Assembly (NCBI GenBank): GCA_948470475.1
Contig: OX419345.1
Coordinates: forward strand, 22,501 to 86,500
Reading direction: 5' to 3'
From: Galaxea fascicularis
Taxonomy: Eukaryota; Cnidaria; Anthozoa; Scleractinia; Euphylliidae
Length of the DNA stretch: 64,000 nt
Positions 38,183 to 49,600 of this stretch are shown here, in pieces. Position 1 is the stretch's first letter. The number at the start of each line of letters is the position of its first letter. A program made the translations under genes and the position numbers. The notes under the pieces were generated by a model. The model made no database searches. It was not told the DNA's origin and saw nothing but the letters and a program-made list of their open reading frames with translations.

Positions 38183-38410
38183 TAGTTGGTTAAGTGTAGT
38201 TCTACCGGTAGATCTAATCCGGAGGTCGTGGGTTTGATTCCCACCGAGGTCATAAGAATTTTTTCTTTGCCTCATGTGGTTCCCTGATACCCTTTACTAG
38301 GGCTAATGCCCAGTGGGTTTTTCATGGGTTTCTATTAGCACTTTAATTTACACTTCAGAGTTAATTCTCTGTTCCATCACTTGTATGTGTTCATAGTGCT
38401 ACGCGGCACA
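38183..38410 (+). mobile_element. tRNA-like SINE, second family
   Basis: Box B-like GGTTTGATTCC at 38231-38241 after CCGGAGGTCGTG, then a body with GGGCTAATGCCCAGTGGG. If the 3' UTR splice is right it sits inside an OST4 intron, on the opposite strand. Confidence 0.55.
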
Positions 38411-38579
38411 ACATATATATGTACCAACTGATTACTTTAACATCTCACTGGGGGAATTTTAAGACCTAAATATACTACAATAATTACAATCTCAACCATC
38501 CATGAAGAATTGTGAAGACAGGCACCAATAATTATTTTAAAATCATAAATACCTTACATGCTAAAAAGTTGCATAAATT

Positions 38580-38696
38580 TCATTCCTCCTTTCTCTTAGG
38601 ATTGTTGACTGCTACAAAGTGGTACAAGACGACAAGAAGAAACAGAGATACACCAAGGATGTTTGCAAAAGCTGCAAGTTGAACATCTGTGATCAT
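38580..38696 (-). CDS. OST4: OST4, small subunit of oligosaccharyltransferase
   Basis: A 38-residue protein beginning [20 protein letters not shown] and ending [11 protein letters not shown]. This is almost the same as metazoan OST4 (usually 37 aa). Nearly the whole length is one transmembrane helix with a short lumenal start and a charged cytosolic end. OST4 stabilises the ER membrane oligosaccharyltransferase complex that transfers the glycan to Asn. The coding part is one uninterrupted exon. An AG two bases before the ATG (38699-38700) suggests a 5' UTR exon upstream, and a donor near 38552 with an acceptor at 38129-38130 suggests a 3' UTR intron. Confidence 0.95.
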   Translation of the reverse strand: MITDVQLAAFANILGVSLFLLVVLYHFVAVNNPKRKEE

Positions 38697-39535
38697 GGCT
38701 GGAAATAAAGTGGAAGAAAGAATTAAACAGTTGATTTGGCCAAGAACAAGCTTAGTGGAAGTGCTATATCACACTTTGAATCAGGAGCATTGGGGTTCAA
38801 GAAAATATACAGAATTGCTAATGGCTGTTAATTAGGACAATTTTTTTTAATACTTGACAGTGTCTTTCCCCAACCTAGTGTATAAGTGGTCCTGGACCAG
38901 CAAAACCTAACAAACCACTTACTTTTTACACTGGCAGAGAAATGAAAAAAAAAAAAAAAACTGTAAAATTATGCAAGCTAGCTAGAGAAGAGAACACGGT
39001 GGGATTGGGAAAAGCAAGAAAAACGTATGATTGAGGACATTTCTTTGTTATTCAAATTCATGTTCCTGACAAATTGGATACACTGACAGGTTGATTACCA
39101 TTAAGACATGACAAAACTGCATTCATGAGAGGAATATTTGAAAATGATAATGACCGGAGAAGCGTTCTTTGGCAGATATACCAGGATAATGTTGGAAGAC
39201 TAATTTTGAAAGAGGAATAACACAGAGGACATCAAAATGCAGTCAAAACTTACATCATGCTACTTGCCTGCAGCTTGTAGCATACTTTTTTGTCCTTACC
39301 ATGTTTTTTATATCATCCGTACATTATCAGAGTACATGCAATGCCAAATGGAATTTCTTTGTTAAATAGCTTTTATACGTCATTTACGCAAGTTTATTTA
39401 TAATGCAAGTCACAAAGGAAGAGCACTTAATTGTGATAAATAAAGGTTTTACTGCATTCCATGTAGAACATACTCCAAATACAGATTGGAGTTGAGAATG
39501 GCTGGGACAGTGGTGAGTGATTTATCGAATGGATC

Positions 39536-39905
39536 TTGGATAATAAACACAATAGCCTCCATTTGGCTTTAAAAATATGCTTGGATATTCGTCCATGGAC
39601 ATTATCAGTATTCCTCGAAGTTCACACTTTTTCTCAAGCTTTGCACTCAGAAAACTGTTCAGAGGCTATTGTTTTTATTACTCGGCCAATATTTTTTGCA
39701 ACAAGCATTTGGGGTAAAACAATAGACTCCACATGGTGTGAAAATGTGCTCGATATTTGTCTACAGACATTATCTGTTCCAAGAAGCAAACAGTGGGCTT
39801 CAAGGAACTGATGTCCTAGGAAAAATATCAGAGCATATTTTCTGACCCAAATGGAGGCTATTGTCTTTATTATCCTTCAAATATTTTTTGCAACATGCAT
39901 TTGGG
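39536..39905. repeat. Diverged tandem repeat, ~180-bp unit
   Basis: AATATTTTTTGCAACAAGCATTTGGGG-type words recur about 180 bp apart, and the AATAG(C/A)CTCCA block followed by GACATTATC recurs likewise. AATAGCCTCCATTTGG also appears inverted (near 39849), so inverted and direct copies are mixed. Confidence 0.6.
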
Positions 39906-40490
39906 GAATTGGCCATATTTCCGGAGTTATGCAGGGAAATGGGGCGAGCTTCAATTTTTAGGTAATCAATAATCGATTATTGACACCATCACATGAAAGC
40001 TACCGTTGAGTTTGGTCGTTTGACCAAGTTTGATTCTTTTAGGTTGAACAGAGACCAAGGAGTGGACTTTAAAACATTGTTCAAAATCCATACAAATGCC
40101 TCTAACTTTGAGGTTGTGTCCCCTAAGACCATACAAACTCTTAAAAATATTATTCAGTTTTCTGAAAAATCATCCACCAACTATTTAGAAATAACTGAGG
40201 CGAAAATCAATGTGTTTGCCTATTTTTAAGAATATCACAGAAATTGGTTTGTACAGTTTTGGGGGATGCTGTCACAAATTTAGAGACATTTGTATGGATT
40301 CTGAAAGATTTTTTAAATTCCAAATCTTGGTCTCTGTTTAACCTACAAGAATCAAACTTGGTCAAACGACCAAACTTGACAGTATCTTTCATGTGATGGT
40401 ACTGATTGCTTAAAACTTGAAACTCGCCCCAGTTCCCTGCGCAACTCCAGAATGGCCAATATCACCACTTTTTGCAGCAGGAAATTTCTT
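39905..40490. repeat. Long inverted repeat with mirrored ORFs
   Basis: Arms of about 230-280 bp. Each arm holds a short ORF, 39993-40229 (+) and 40207-40392 (-), whose products align (GRLTKFDS.RLNRDQ, then HTN.S.F, SPKT.QT). This is a palindromic transposon remnant or an inverted duplication. Confidence 0.7.
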
Positions 40491-40672
40491 TAACTATTTC
40501 AGTTGGAGCCTGCAATGCTCATATCTATCACATATTTGGCCTTGATAACAAAATTTGATCTATGCAAAACACATATTTAAGGCTTTCAAATCCCTGCACA
40601 TGCACTTATAATCTTTGAGTATAAACAATGAGGCATTTGTTATATCCAGAATAGTAAAGTCTTCACTGATAG

Positions 40673-41075
40673 CAAGCCACACAAAGTGCACAAACTTGAC
40701 ACGATTATCCTTGGAAATCATGCACCGCTGTCATACTTGACATGATTACCTGTGACCTTCAGTCTTTAATAGAGGTGCTCCTAAAACAAAGAAACTGTTC
40801 TAGGAGTCACAAGTGCTGATTTTGAAAATTCACTTTATGCTTTTGGCCAATCAGAAAAGATATAACGAGTTCAATGTATAATAATTACTATTATTACACA
40901 CTGAACTTGCTGTTTTCTGATTGGTGGGAAAAATACTGTGAATTTTCAAAATCAGCACCTGTGAAGCATCTACAATAGCAGATTATGTACTGGTAATCTT
41001 GTCATGCATGACCGCAGTGCATGATTTCTATGATCTAATAATGTGCCAAGCTGGAACGTTTTGTGTGGCCGACAA
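40673..41075. repeat. Nested inverted repeat
   Basis: Outer arms share GCCACACAAA, AAATCATGCAC and TGACA(T/A)GATTACC with their reverse complements. An inner palindrome at about 40818-40966 has GTGCTGATTTTGAAAATTCA and its reverse complement. It may be one MITE inside another. Confidence 0.6.
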
Positions 41076-41266
41076 TCAGTACGACTGATTATTCTTGATA
41101 TCACAAAAACCTCATCCAATAAGACTTAAGCTTAAGTACTCAATTGCTTAAATTATTTAGTATTAAGCTTAAATTAAACATTACGCTAGAGGGTGATTCT
41201 TTTCGAACAAAATGACTGGAATGTTCACTTCAAAGAAGTGATATTAATAAGATAGAAATTGAGGTA

Positions 41267-41626
41267 CAGTCGAACCTCGATTATCCGGACTCGTTGGGAC
41301 CTCGGTAAATAGTCCGGATGATTGAGAGTCTGGATAATCGAAAATATGAATATTAAAAAAAGGTATACAGCAAAGAAAACATCATTTTAATTGTGAAATC
41401 TACACAGCCTGTATGTATATATCAGCTGAACGCATTAGAATATTTCTTTGTCTCGTTGCACTCGGGAATTTTGAAAAGCGCATAGGACAATACGCTGTTT
41501 CAAGTATTTTGAAAGGATTACTGGGCTTTTTGCGACTTTGAGTTTTCAAGATCACAACCAAAAAAAATTGGGACCAGAGAAAAAAGTTCGGATAATCGAA
41601 TAGCCCGGATAATCGAGGTTCGACTG
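41267..41626. mobile_element. pogo-like MITE, 'TCGATTATC' family, copy 2
   Basis: It starts CAGTCGAACCTCGATTATCC after TA (41265-41266) and ends GATAATCGAGGTTCGACTG. The interior is the reverse complement of 8441-8806. Confidence 0.8.
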
Positions 41627-41667
41627 CACTATCAACAGTCTGTTTAATTCATATAGGATTGGTTTAA

Positions 41668-41690
41668 CCCTTTAACTCCCAAGGGGTTCT

Positions 41691-41743
<53 letters not shown>

Positions 41744-41769
41744 ATTTGGCACTATCGGGAGTTAAAGGG
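41668..41769. mobile_element. piggyBac-type MITE, 102 bp
   Basis: CCCTTTAACTCCC and GGGAGTTAAAGGG ends between two TTAA sites (41664-41667 and 41770-41773), the target and end pattern of piggyBac-like elements. Confidence 0.7.
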
Positions 41770-42080
41770 TTAAAGCGTTTTCTCGTACTTTAGGGCAAGT
41801 CCATCGAATGTTGCGCCAGTACGTCACACACTGTACTATCATGCAAGAATTAGCCGGCACGCGTAAGAACTTCGTTAACCTCGCATTATAGATCTATGAA
41901 GTACGAGCAACCTACTTCTGAGAGCGAATTTCACGATAATCACAGCTTCAAAGGCTTCTTTTGTTCCTCAACACGACCGTCCAATTTCACGTCGACACGA
42001 AAAAGGCCGAGCACACTGACTGTGAACTGGGAAAGAGTAATGCGCCTTGCTAGGAATTATGGGCTTTTTGTATACACAAG

Positions 42081-43917
42081 ATGTCGGCTCCCTCGAAAAT
42101 TCGGCAACTCTTGATGTGCATTGCAACTCATGCAAAAACAACAAAAGGATTTGATAGAGTGGCGAAAGAGGTAGAAGAAATACGACAGAAAATTATGGTA
42201 GTCGTTTATTTTAGTGATGTGCCGTCAGGCTAATACCGCAGACTGCTAATGATAAATCGGAAAGGTATACCGTTACTCCGTTACTATACCAGGGGAATTT
42301 GTTCAAGTTTGTCTGTATGCCTGTGCGCTGTACTTTGACTTGTGGAATACAATGACCTGTAAAAGAGACCTGCCGTAATAAGACGATCAATTGGGCGATA
42401 GAAAGTAGTGGACGAAAATTAAGGAAAATTCAGTCTTGAGGACAGTATTTTGCCGTCTTAAAATCGTCTCTGTGCATCTCGTAGAAGCGAAGGGAAAATT
42501 TGAAACAGAAGGTAATCTCTTATCCAGTTTTAGTATATACCACACAAGTGAATAGTGCTTGGCTAGATTGCAGAATACCCAACCCACAAAATACCTGACG
42601 TGAAAAACTGCTCCTGCAGTGCCGCAGTAGAGTCCATGGCCAAGGTTAGGGTTATAGAATTTTTATTATTCAATGACTATGGCAGTGCGGCACTGCGGTA
42701 GCAGTCGTTCGACTCACTCAGAATTCATTTATTCAACAACTACGGCATTGCGGTAGCAGTCGCTCAACTCACTTAGAATTCATTCATTCAACGACTACAG
42801 CACTGTGGCACTGCAGTAACGTCGTTCAACTCACTTAATTGAATAAATTTTGTTTGGTCACTGCAGGACCGCAGGAGCAAGAAATTTGTACCGTTAAAAG
42901 TGGGCTGGTTGTTCTGTAATCGCTCCTAGTGCTTTTCGCATGTTCTGATTGGTTAACTCGGAGGTGATTAGCAAAGTACTATTCACCTCCGAGCATCCAA
43001 AGAGAATCAAATCGGCCTACCGTTTCAGTTTCTGAAGAGGAAATTATTTGAATTTAATGTGTTATCCAACTTGTGGGGTATATACTAAAACAATTATTCA
43101 CCTCGGTGTCAGTGAAAGTGGTGAATATTTACCTCCACTTCAGTGAATAATTGTTAATTATACCATCCCATAGAAAATACAGCCAATCAGGATGCGAGAA
43201 AACCATTGTATATTCAGCGGTATTCCACCAAACCTTCCCATTGTGCACTGCATCGATTATGTAATGCCACATATTCTCTATGACATGGTATAACATAGTT
43301 TTGCAAGGTTTTCTTGTGGTACACCATAGAATATCCCACTTGTCACTTGTATTTTCTTTGCACACACACTTACCTAAAGGCTCATCTCTATACCAAGAAA
43401 ATACAAGTGATTTGTGGGATATTCCATATACACCACTTGCATTGAAAGCATTGTATGACAAGTATATGTTACTGCAATTTTTCAGTCATCCCATTTCAAG
43501 GTCTGCTTGAAAACATTTATGGGATACACAATATATATATTTTTTATTTATCTCTAGGTTGAACTCCTGTCATGCGAGGAAGGCAAGGCTTCGTTTAAGA
43601 TGAAAATTGAAGTGGGTCACCTGAATCGCTCAGGTACCCTTCATGGGGGAATGACAGCAACTTTAGTTGACATGTTAACTACAATTGCAGTCTTCACTAA
43701 GCCTCCACATCAACCTGGTGTTAGTGTGGATATGAACATAAGCTACTTAAGACCTGCTAAAATAGGGGAAGAGATCATTATAAATGCTGAGGTCATAAAG
43801 ATGGGCCAGACATTAGCTTTCACTTCAGCTGAATTGCTACATAAAGATGGAAAACTTATAGCAAAAGGGAGCCACACAAAATACATGGGGCAAGGTGCAC
43901 CTCCAATGAAGACTTAG
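42081..43917 (+). CDS. ACOT13: Acyl-coenzyme A thioesterase 13 (THEM2)
   Basis: A hotdog-fold thioesterase that hydrolyses medium- and long-chain acyl-CoA to free acid and CoA, mostly at mitochondria. Exons 42081-42170 and 43558-43917 give 149 aa (family about 140). The start MSAPSKIRQLLM aligns with the family's N-terminal helix, and GFDRVAKE precedes the splice as FERVLGK does in vertebrates. The second exon has GTLHGGMTATLVDML, the active-site loop and helix with its catalytic Asp, then PGVSVDMNISYLRPAKIGE and GQTLAFTSAEL, typical of the hotdog core. A second donor at 42198-42199 is also in frame and would add nine residues; the shorter exon fits the family better. Probable AATAAA at 44230. 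Confidence 0.94.
42660..42850. repeat. Tandem repeat, ~60-bp unit, in ACOT13 intron
   Basis: About three units containing GGCACTGCGGTAGCAGTCGT, CAACTCACTTAGAATTCAT and TTATTCAAC.ACTAC. A flanking GCAGTGCCGCAGTAG is partly inverted. Confidence 0.65.
43322..43432. mobile_element. Palindromic MITE 'ATAGAATATCCCAC', short copy
   Basis: ACCATAGAATATCCCAC and TTGTATTTTCTT on the left, AAGAAAATACAA and GTGGGATATTCCATA on the right. Relatives: 55947-56463 and one arm at about 21680-21730. Confidence 0.65.
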
Positions 43918-44229
43918 TAAAGTTTACCTAAGGATGCAAGGGAATATAGTTTATTTTGTCCTTCAGTTATGGTAGCAGTTCAAATCTCTGTGAGCATCAT
44001 GTGCAATTTCATGTCAATGCAAAAATTCTTAAGTCTCAACTACATTTGTTGGAACACTGTTCATTCTACCTTAAAAAGAACTTGGAACAACAAAGCTGTT
44101 TGGTTCCATTGCAAGATAGCTGCATACATTGAATGTTTGTACATTGTCATTGTATTCCCATCTTCAGCCAATCAAAACCACTGGATGGACCAGGAGCTAT
44201 AACTTGGGCATTTTCCTGCATTTCATCCC

Positions 44230-44235
44230 AATAAA
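44230..44235 (+). terminator. Likely ACOT13 poly(A) signal
   Basis: AATAAA about 310 bp after the ACOT13 stop, on the same strand. Confidence 0.5.
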
Positions 44236-46172
44236 TAGCTTATTGCATATTTATCAATGTTCTGACTACCAATAGTTTTTTTAAAAATCTTATTCACACA
44301 TAGTTCACACAAAATGTGAAGGGCTGTGTAAGAGATTTACCAGTTGTCAAAGTAGAAAGGGACTGTAAACCATGTACTAAGACACGCAAAAAGGTGATAT
44401 CTTTTTATTTTGAAAAGGTTAAGGTACCTGGTATATCCATGCATTCAGTAATAATTCCCTGAAAAAATTCCATTCATGTGCAATTTGATCTGTACAAAGA
44501 AATATTAAATGTAAACCAATGAATGCACAGTTATGACAGACTGAATTTACAGGAATGCATGGAATTTACAGGAATTTACAGTGAACAAATTTCTCCCCCA
44601 CCTAATTGAAAATCTTACTATTAAAAACATATTCCAAAATTTGCCACATCTCTGAGCAAAGTACTATCATACAACACTTATGTTATGTATGAAATTCTGG
44701 AATAGGAACAATAGCATCTTCTCAGGAACAGTTCACAAGTGTTTGATTTTTGTAGCCAACATAGTTGGTATCAAAATGACCAAATCAGAACACAAATGGA
44801 TTTGCACTGCCTGAACTGTTCACTGGTAAGTACTGCTTTTGCCCAGATAAAATTTTCACAGAAAATATCAAAATAATTTTATTTCAAATAAATTAGTATG
44901 GCTGGAAAATATTGCACAGTAGTCAACATATTTACAAGTTAGTGTTATGGAAACTAATCTTGTGTGATTTTCAGTTTATGTTCTTGAAGTTCTGAGTGGA
45001 CATCCAAACCCTCCAATCATTATTTCCAAGTCCTGAAGAAGAAGAGAAAAAATGACCTTGTAGTTAATATTAACTGAAACATGTACACTTGTTGAGTAAC
45101 TGGTTGATTTTCATTCTTGCCTGATAACTCTGTATTACATTCAAACAATGCTAGAAACAACAGTCGGTCATCAATCATTGTCTGACCAAAATTTGAAAAT
45201 GCCACAAACACATCTTGACTCTAGAATGAACTGTCCACTGATAAAAATTGCTTAGATGGAATGTTTGAGCCATATTTGAAAGACCACTCATGAAACAAAG
45301 TGTTTTGATTTTCTGTACTTGCAAAACAGGTCAAAATGAACTGCTCTTTGAAAATTGCCCAACAATGGAGTTCTTAAGTGTGACGTCAAAAAATTCAATT
45401 AGTGAAATTATGGGATTGGGCACCCAAGGCTTTCAGTAAAACGACTTTAGCAAGTCCCCAGAACAAGTTAGAACATATTAATTTTACGAAGTGGTTATTC
45501 ATATCGGCACAGCCGTAAAAGAATTATTTGGAATTGTGATCCTGCAGAAATGAGTTTTGGACAATATTCTATTTTCACACCCTTTTTTTTGTCTACACCT
45601 ACCCCCTCTCAGCAGGTAAAACAACACAAAGATTGTTGGGGCATCACCTTTCTAACATTTTTACTATCAAAACCAGTACAGTGGTAAAACTGCCATTGGA
45701 AATTTGAATCCGAATAATAATATTGGGTTTGGACAATCTCCTACTTTCCAGTTTTATTTCTGTTAACCCACCCCTCTCTTGGCAGGTCAAAAAAACAACT
45801 TTTGCAAAGTTAAAACAATTTGATTTTAAAGAGACTTAGTTTCACCAGTGGAGTAAATTTTCCAGGGAAAATTTTTTTGTGGATCATGGAGAATTGCAAA
45901 AAATTAGAACCCGCACAATTTTGTCCCACACGGTACTCGTTACAACCAGGTACCATACATCACTAGAGGTTCCAATACATCATCACCCCTCACAGTACTA
46001 CACGTTACCCATCATTGTACATCAATAACCACTGGCCTTGTTTGTCCATAAGAAAATTGAATGTCTGACAAAATGCACTCTTTTTTTTTTTTTACAACGT
46101 TGAGGTTGAGATTAACCAAAATTTATGAACATGCTTAGAACATACCCAGGCTGAGAGTCAGTTAAGACCATA

Positions 46173-46178
46173 TTTATT
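46173..46178 (-). terminator. Possible ATAD2 poly(A) signal
   Basis: AATAAA on the minus strand about 440 bp after the ATAD2 stop codon. Confidence 0.4.
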
Positions 46179-46617
46179 TTTTTAAATGAGTAGTATGCTA
46201 TGTACACATGAACTTTTTCTGCATTTTCACAGCAAAATCTGGTGACTTTATGTTCTGTTGTGAACCTCTATGTTCAATGTTTTTTGTAAAGCTAAATTTA
46301 CCAACAGTAATTGGTATGACATCATCTGTATACCATGTAACTTACGTACACCTTAACAACGTTTTCAGGTTCAAATCAAGAAAAAAAATTAATAAGAATG
46401 TCGTGCCTCAGTTCCAAAATTAGACAATTGTACAGAAAATAAGAGTGTAGAGTCAAAAACCAGGGCGTTCAACCACATGAGCAAAAATGGACCACATAGT
46501 ATTGCACAATGTAACTACACAAGCAAGAGAGTAAATCAAGGATGAATAATATTACAAATTCTTGTGGTAGACTACCACAGTAACTTTAACTAGAAAAATG
46601 CACAGTTGACAATTACT

Positions 46618-49600
46618 TCACACACCACCCACCTGCAGAAGTTGTGTCTTGTTGTGATCATGTCTCTGTTTATGGATGCAGCACTGAAGTGCACTGTAAT
46701 ATCTCTCTAGCATTTCTATGGAAGCACTCTTTGTTGAATCAACCAACATGTCAAGTAAGGATAGCAGTCTCTCTTGGATTCCATCAGTAAGCTGACCATG
46801 GGTGCTATTTGTATCACTGCCAGGCTTATCAGTTGTACTACCTTCATCTCCTGTTAAAAAAGAAGGAAGAAACATCAGAAACATACATGAATTTGCTACC
46901 AAAGCTAAGAAGCAAGGTTGCCTATTGAAGCTTAGCATGAATCAACAAAAATTAATGTGAAGAAATCCTCACCAACAGTTTCCATGACACATTCCTTCTC
47001 CTCCACCCGATTTGACTGACTGACTAATTTCTCACATAACGCATGGTTTTTCTGAGTTTCTTTAGGTAACTGAGAAATATGTTCTGTCTTGTTCTTGGAA
47101 TTCAATTCGTTGCACAGTTCACTTGGATCATTCAAATCCAGCACACCAGCACTGTTTTGTGAGGCATCCTCACCATCCCCCACTATCTTGATGTCATGGC
47201 CTTCATCTTTATCATCTGTAGTTTTAGCCTCACTTTCTGCAATGCAGTTTGTATCAATGCCTTCAGATTTATCACTTTCATGTGCCTTTTCAGTTGTTTC
47301 CTCAACAGCATCCTCCTCAGTGTCCCACTCTTCATGTTCTCCATTTTGTACAACCTTATCTTTCAGCAAATCAAGGTCAGAGGTTAACTTGCGCTTTGCA
47401 TTTGTCTTCCTTCTGCTCGGTTTCTTTCCCCAATAGATTGGAGCTTTTCGTCTTTTGGCCTTTTTCTTCTGTTCAGTACAATTGCTTTGTGGTTGTAACT
47501 CTGACACAAAGGTTATATCTGATACTCCAAGAGTTGCCTTCTCTACAGCTTCAGTTTGTTGGACAGCCATGGCAGTTGAGAGACCTTGAGTTATGGGGAC
47601 AGTAAACACAAATGGGGGTGCAGCAGTAGTGGTCTTGTCCCCTACAGAAGATCAAAATTCCACTAAACCTTCATTTGGTTGAAACCCTTAGGAGATTGAT
47701 TTTGACTGTATGCAGGTGTAATAGGGAGAGACACCAATGTACAAAACAGGAAAAAAGTGTTTGCATACAGATGGTACCACAAAATGAATGTTTGTTGTAG
47801 AAACCTGGGCCCAGTTGTTTGAAAGCCGATTAACTTAATCCAGGATTAGCATGAACTTTGGTTGCAGTTTTTAACTTTTACGTGAACGTCTCTTTTGCTC
47901 CTTTTTGTTTTCTAGGATCGATTTCCTCTAATCTAAATTTTTTTGCAGAAACCAGCGTTGAACATTATTTGGGAATGGAGAAATAAACTGCTTAGTTTAT
48001 TTTGAATCTTGGATTAGCATTCATCGGCTTTTAAACAACCGGGCCCTGTGTTTCAGTTCACTGTCAACAGTCATGATATCCTTGGAAAAAGTCGTAACTG
48101 GTCTCAACAGCAAAAGTCCTCTTAAAGCATACCTCTTCTTTCTCTTGCTGCCACAATCTCTTCACAAGTCTGGAATAAAATAATACTTCTGGGTCAAAGA
48201 TTAACCTTTTTAGTTGTTCTCTATGTGGTATACATGACAAAGAGTTAAAAGTCAAACATATAGTGATCTTCAGTACTCTCCCTTCAGTTAAATAAGCTAC
48301 TAAATACATAATGTTGGGCAATGGGCCGACCACCTATCCCAAGAGCCTTTGCTGGGTCACAGAAACCTCCTTGCAAACCTCTTAGGAGGCTCTATGTACC
48401 AGTTGGTATGGAAAGGACTAGTGCTACTACTCCTTACTCTTGTTTTAGGTGGAACCTAGCTCTGCTGTAGACCAAAGGGTGCTTTTATAACAGTAGAAGA
48501 AAAAACTAAGGGCAGCTTTCCACTGGCTGAGGAATGAATGAAGAGGAAAAAGGTTTTTCTGATGCACAGCTGGGAGTGTGGGTTATTGTGAGTGGGACAT
48601 TTTCAGGCCACATGCTCATTCAAAGTTTAGGTCATGGTTCCTGGAAAGCCAATTAGCCCTGATCTAGAGATAAATCATGTTACTTGGGGAATGAAATTTG
48701 TCCTCTGGTGAGAGGGCGTTCCACAAAGCACAATTAACCCTATCCCAGGGATAAACTAAGGGTTAAATGTAACACACCTAGCAAGGTGGATTAATTCACC
48801 AACCAGGGGATGAAATCTTTCAAAACAAAGAAAAAGTCAGAACATAGCATTCATGAAGTTGCTCAAAAAATTGAGAAACCAGTTATACCACAAATAATAT
48901 TATTTATTATAGGTCTTTGTAGGTTTAGTAACAAAATAATGAACTTTCAGTCCATAGAAATTCAGGAAAGTACCAAGTGAAGTTTTGGAAGAAAACAGTC
49001 TTCTACAGTGAACGATAGACAAACTGAGGCACACAAACACTTAACGCTGGCATTAATTTCATTACTCAACAAAAATAACTAATTTAAGTAGCCTTGGTGT
49101 CTTGTTTGTCATTGTCAAAACTATTGTTGGGTCATATTGTGAAGATTGGTCTTAAAGGTCATGCTGCATGGTTGGCTTGGCATGGCTCCCAGCTGTGTGT
49201 GAGAAATCCAATTAACACTGTTCATCAACATAGTTACATTTAGAGCTAAACATTATTACATGATCATAAAGAACTAGAATAGTTAAAACTTCTTTTCTAT
49301 TTCAATGAAATAATGTTAGAAGTATTAGGGTCAATAATTCACTAATTTAAGTCCCTATACAGGGCAGGAAACTTTCTTGTCAATTCACTTGTCCCTTCGG
49401 ACAAGTGCAATGTGTATTTTACTTGTCCGGACCACAAAACTACTTGTCCCAAAAAGTGGGCACCAGCAATTCAGGGTTTGAAAAATTATTTTTTAATTTC
49501 AACCACGTCCCAGTTGGCAAACAACATGGCGACGACTTTTTGAATCGACAGTTAAGGTTTCTCTTCTAAATCCTTGAACTCCATCCCCACATCCAATATA

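Larger units (their letters stand above)
38697..42080. other. Divergent gap between OST4 and ACOT13
   Basis: No conserved coding sequence. Mostly repeats: tandem units 39536-39905, a long inverted repeat 39905-40490, another 40673-41075, a pogo-like MITE 41267-41626 and a TTAA-flanked MITE 41668-41769. The ACOT13 promoter should lie within the last ~250 bp. Confidence 0.6.
43918..46617. other. Convergent gap between ACOT13 and ATAD2
   Basis: No gene recognised. It holds the two 3' UTRs and possible poly(A) signals (44230 on +, 46173 on -). Two diverged direct copies of a ~190-bp sequence lie at about 45530-45830 (shared words TTTGGACAAT and CAGGT(A/C)AAA). There is a T run at 46081-46093. 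Confidence 0.55.

Noticed and set aside
47089..47605. Several 60-118 aa ORFs on the plus strand.
   Set aside because: All lie opposite the long ATAD2 exon 46973-47641 and have no recognisable domain.
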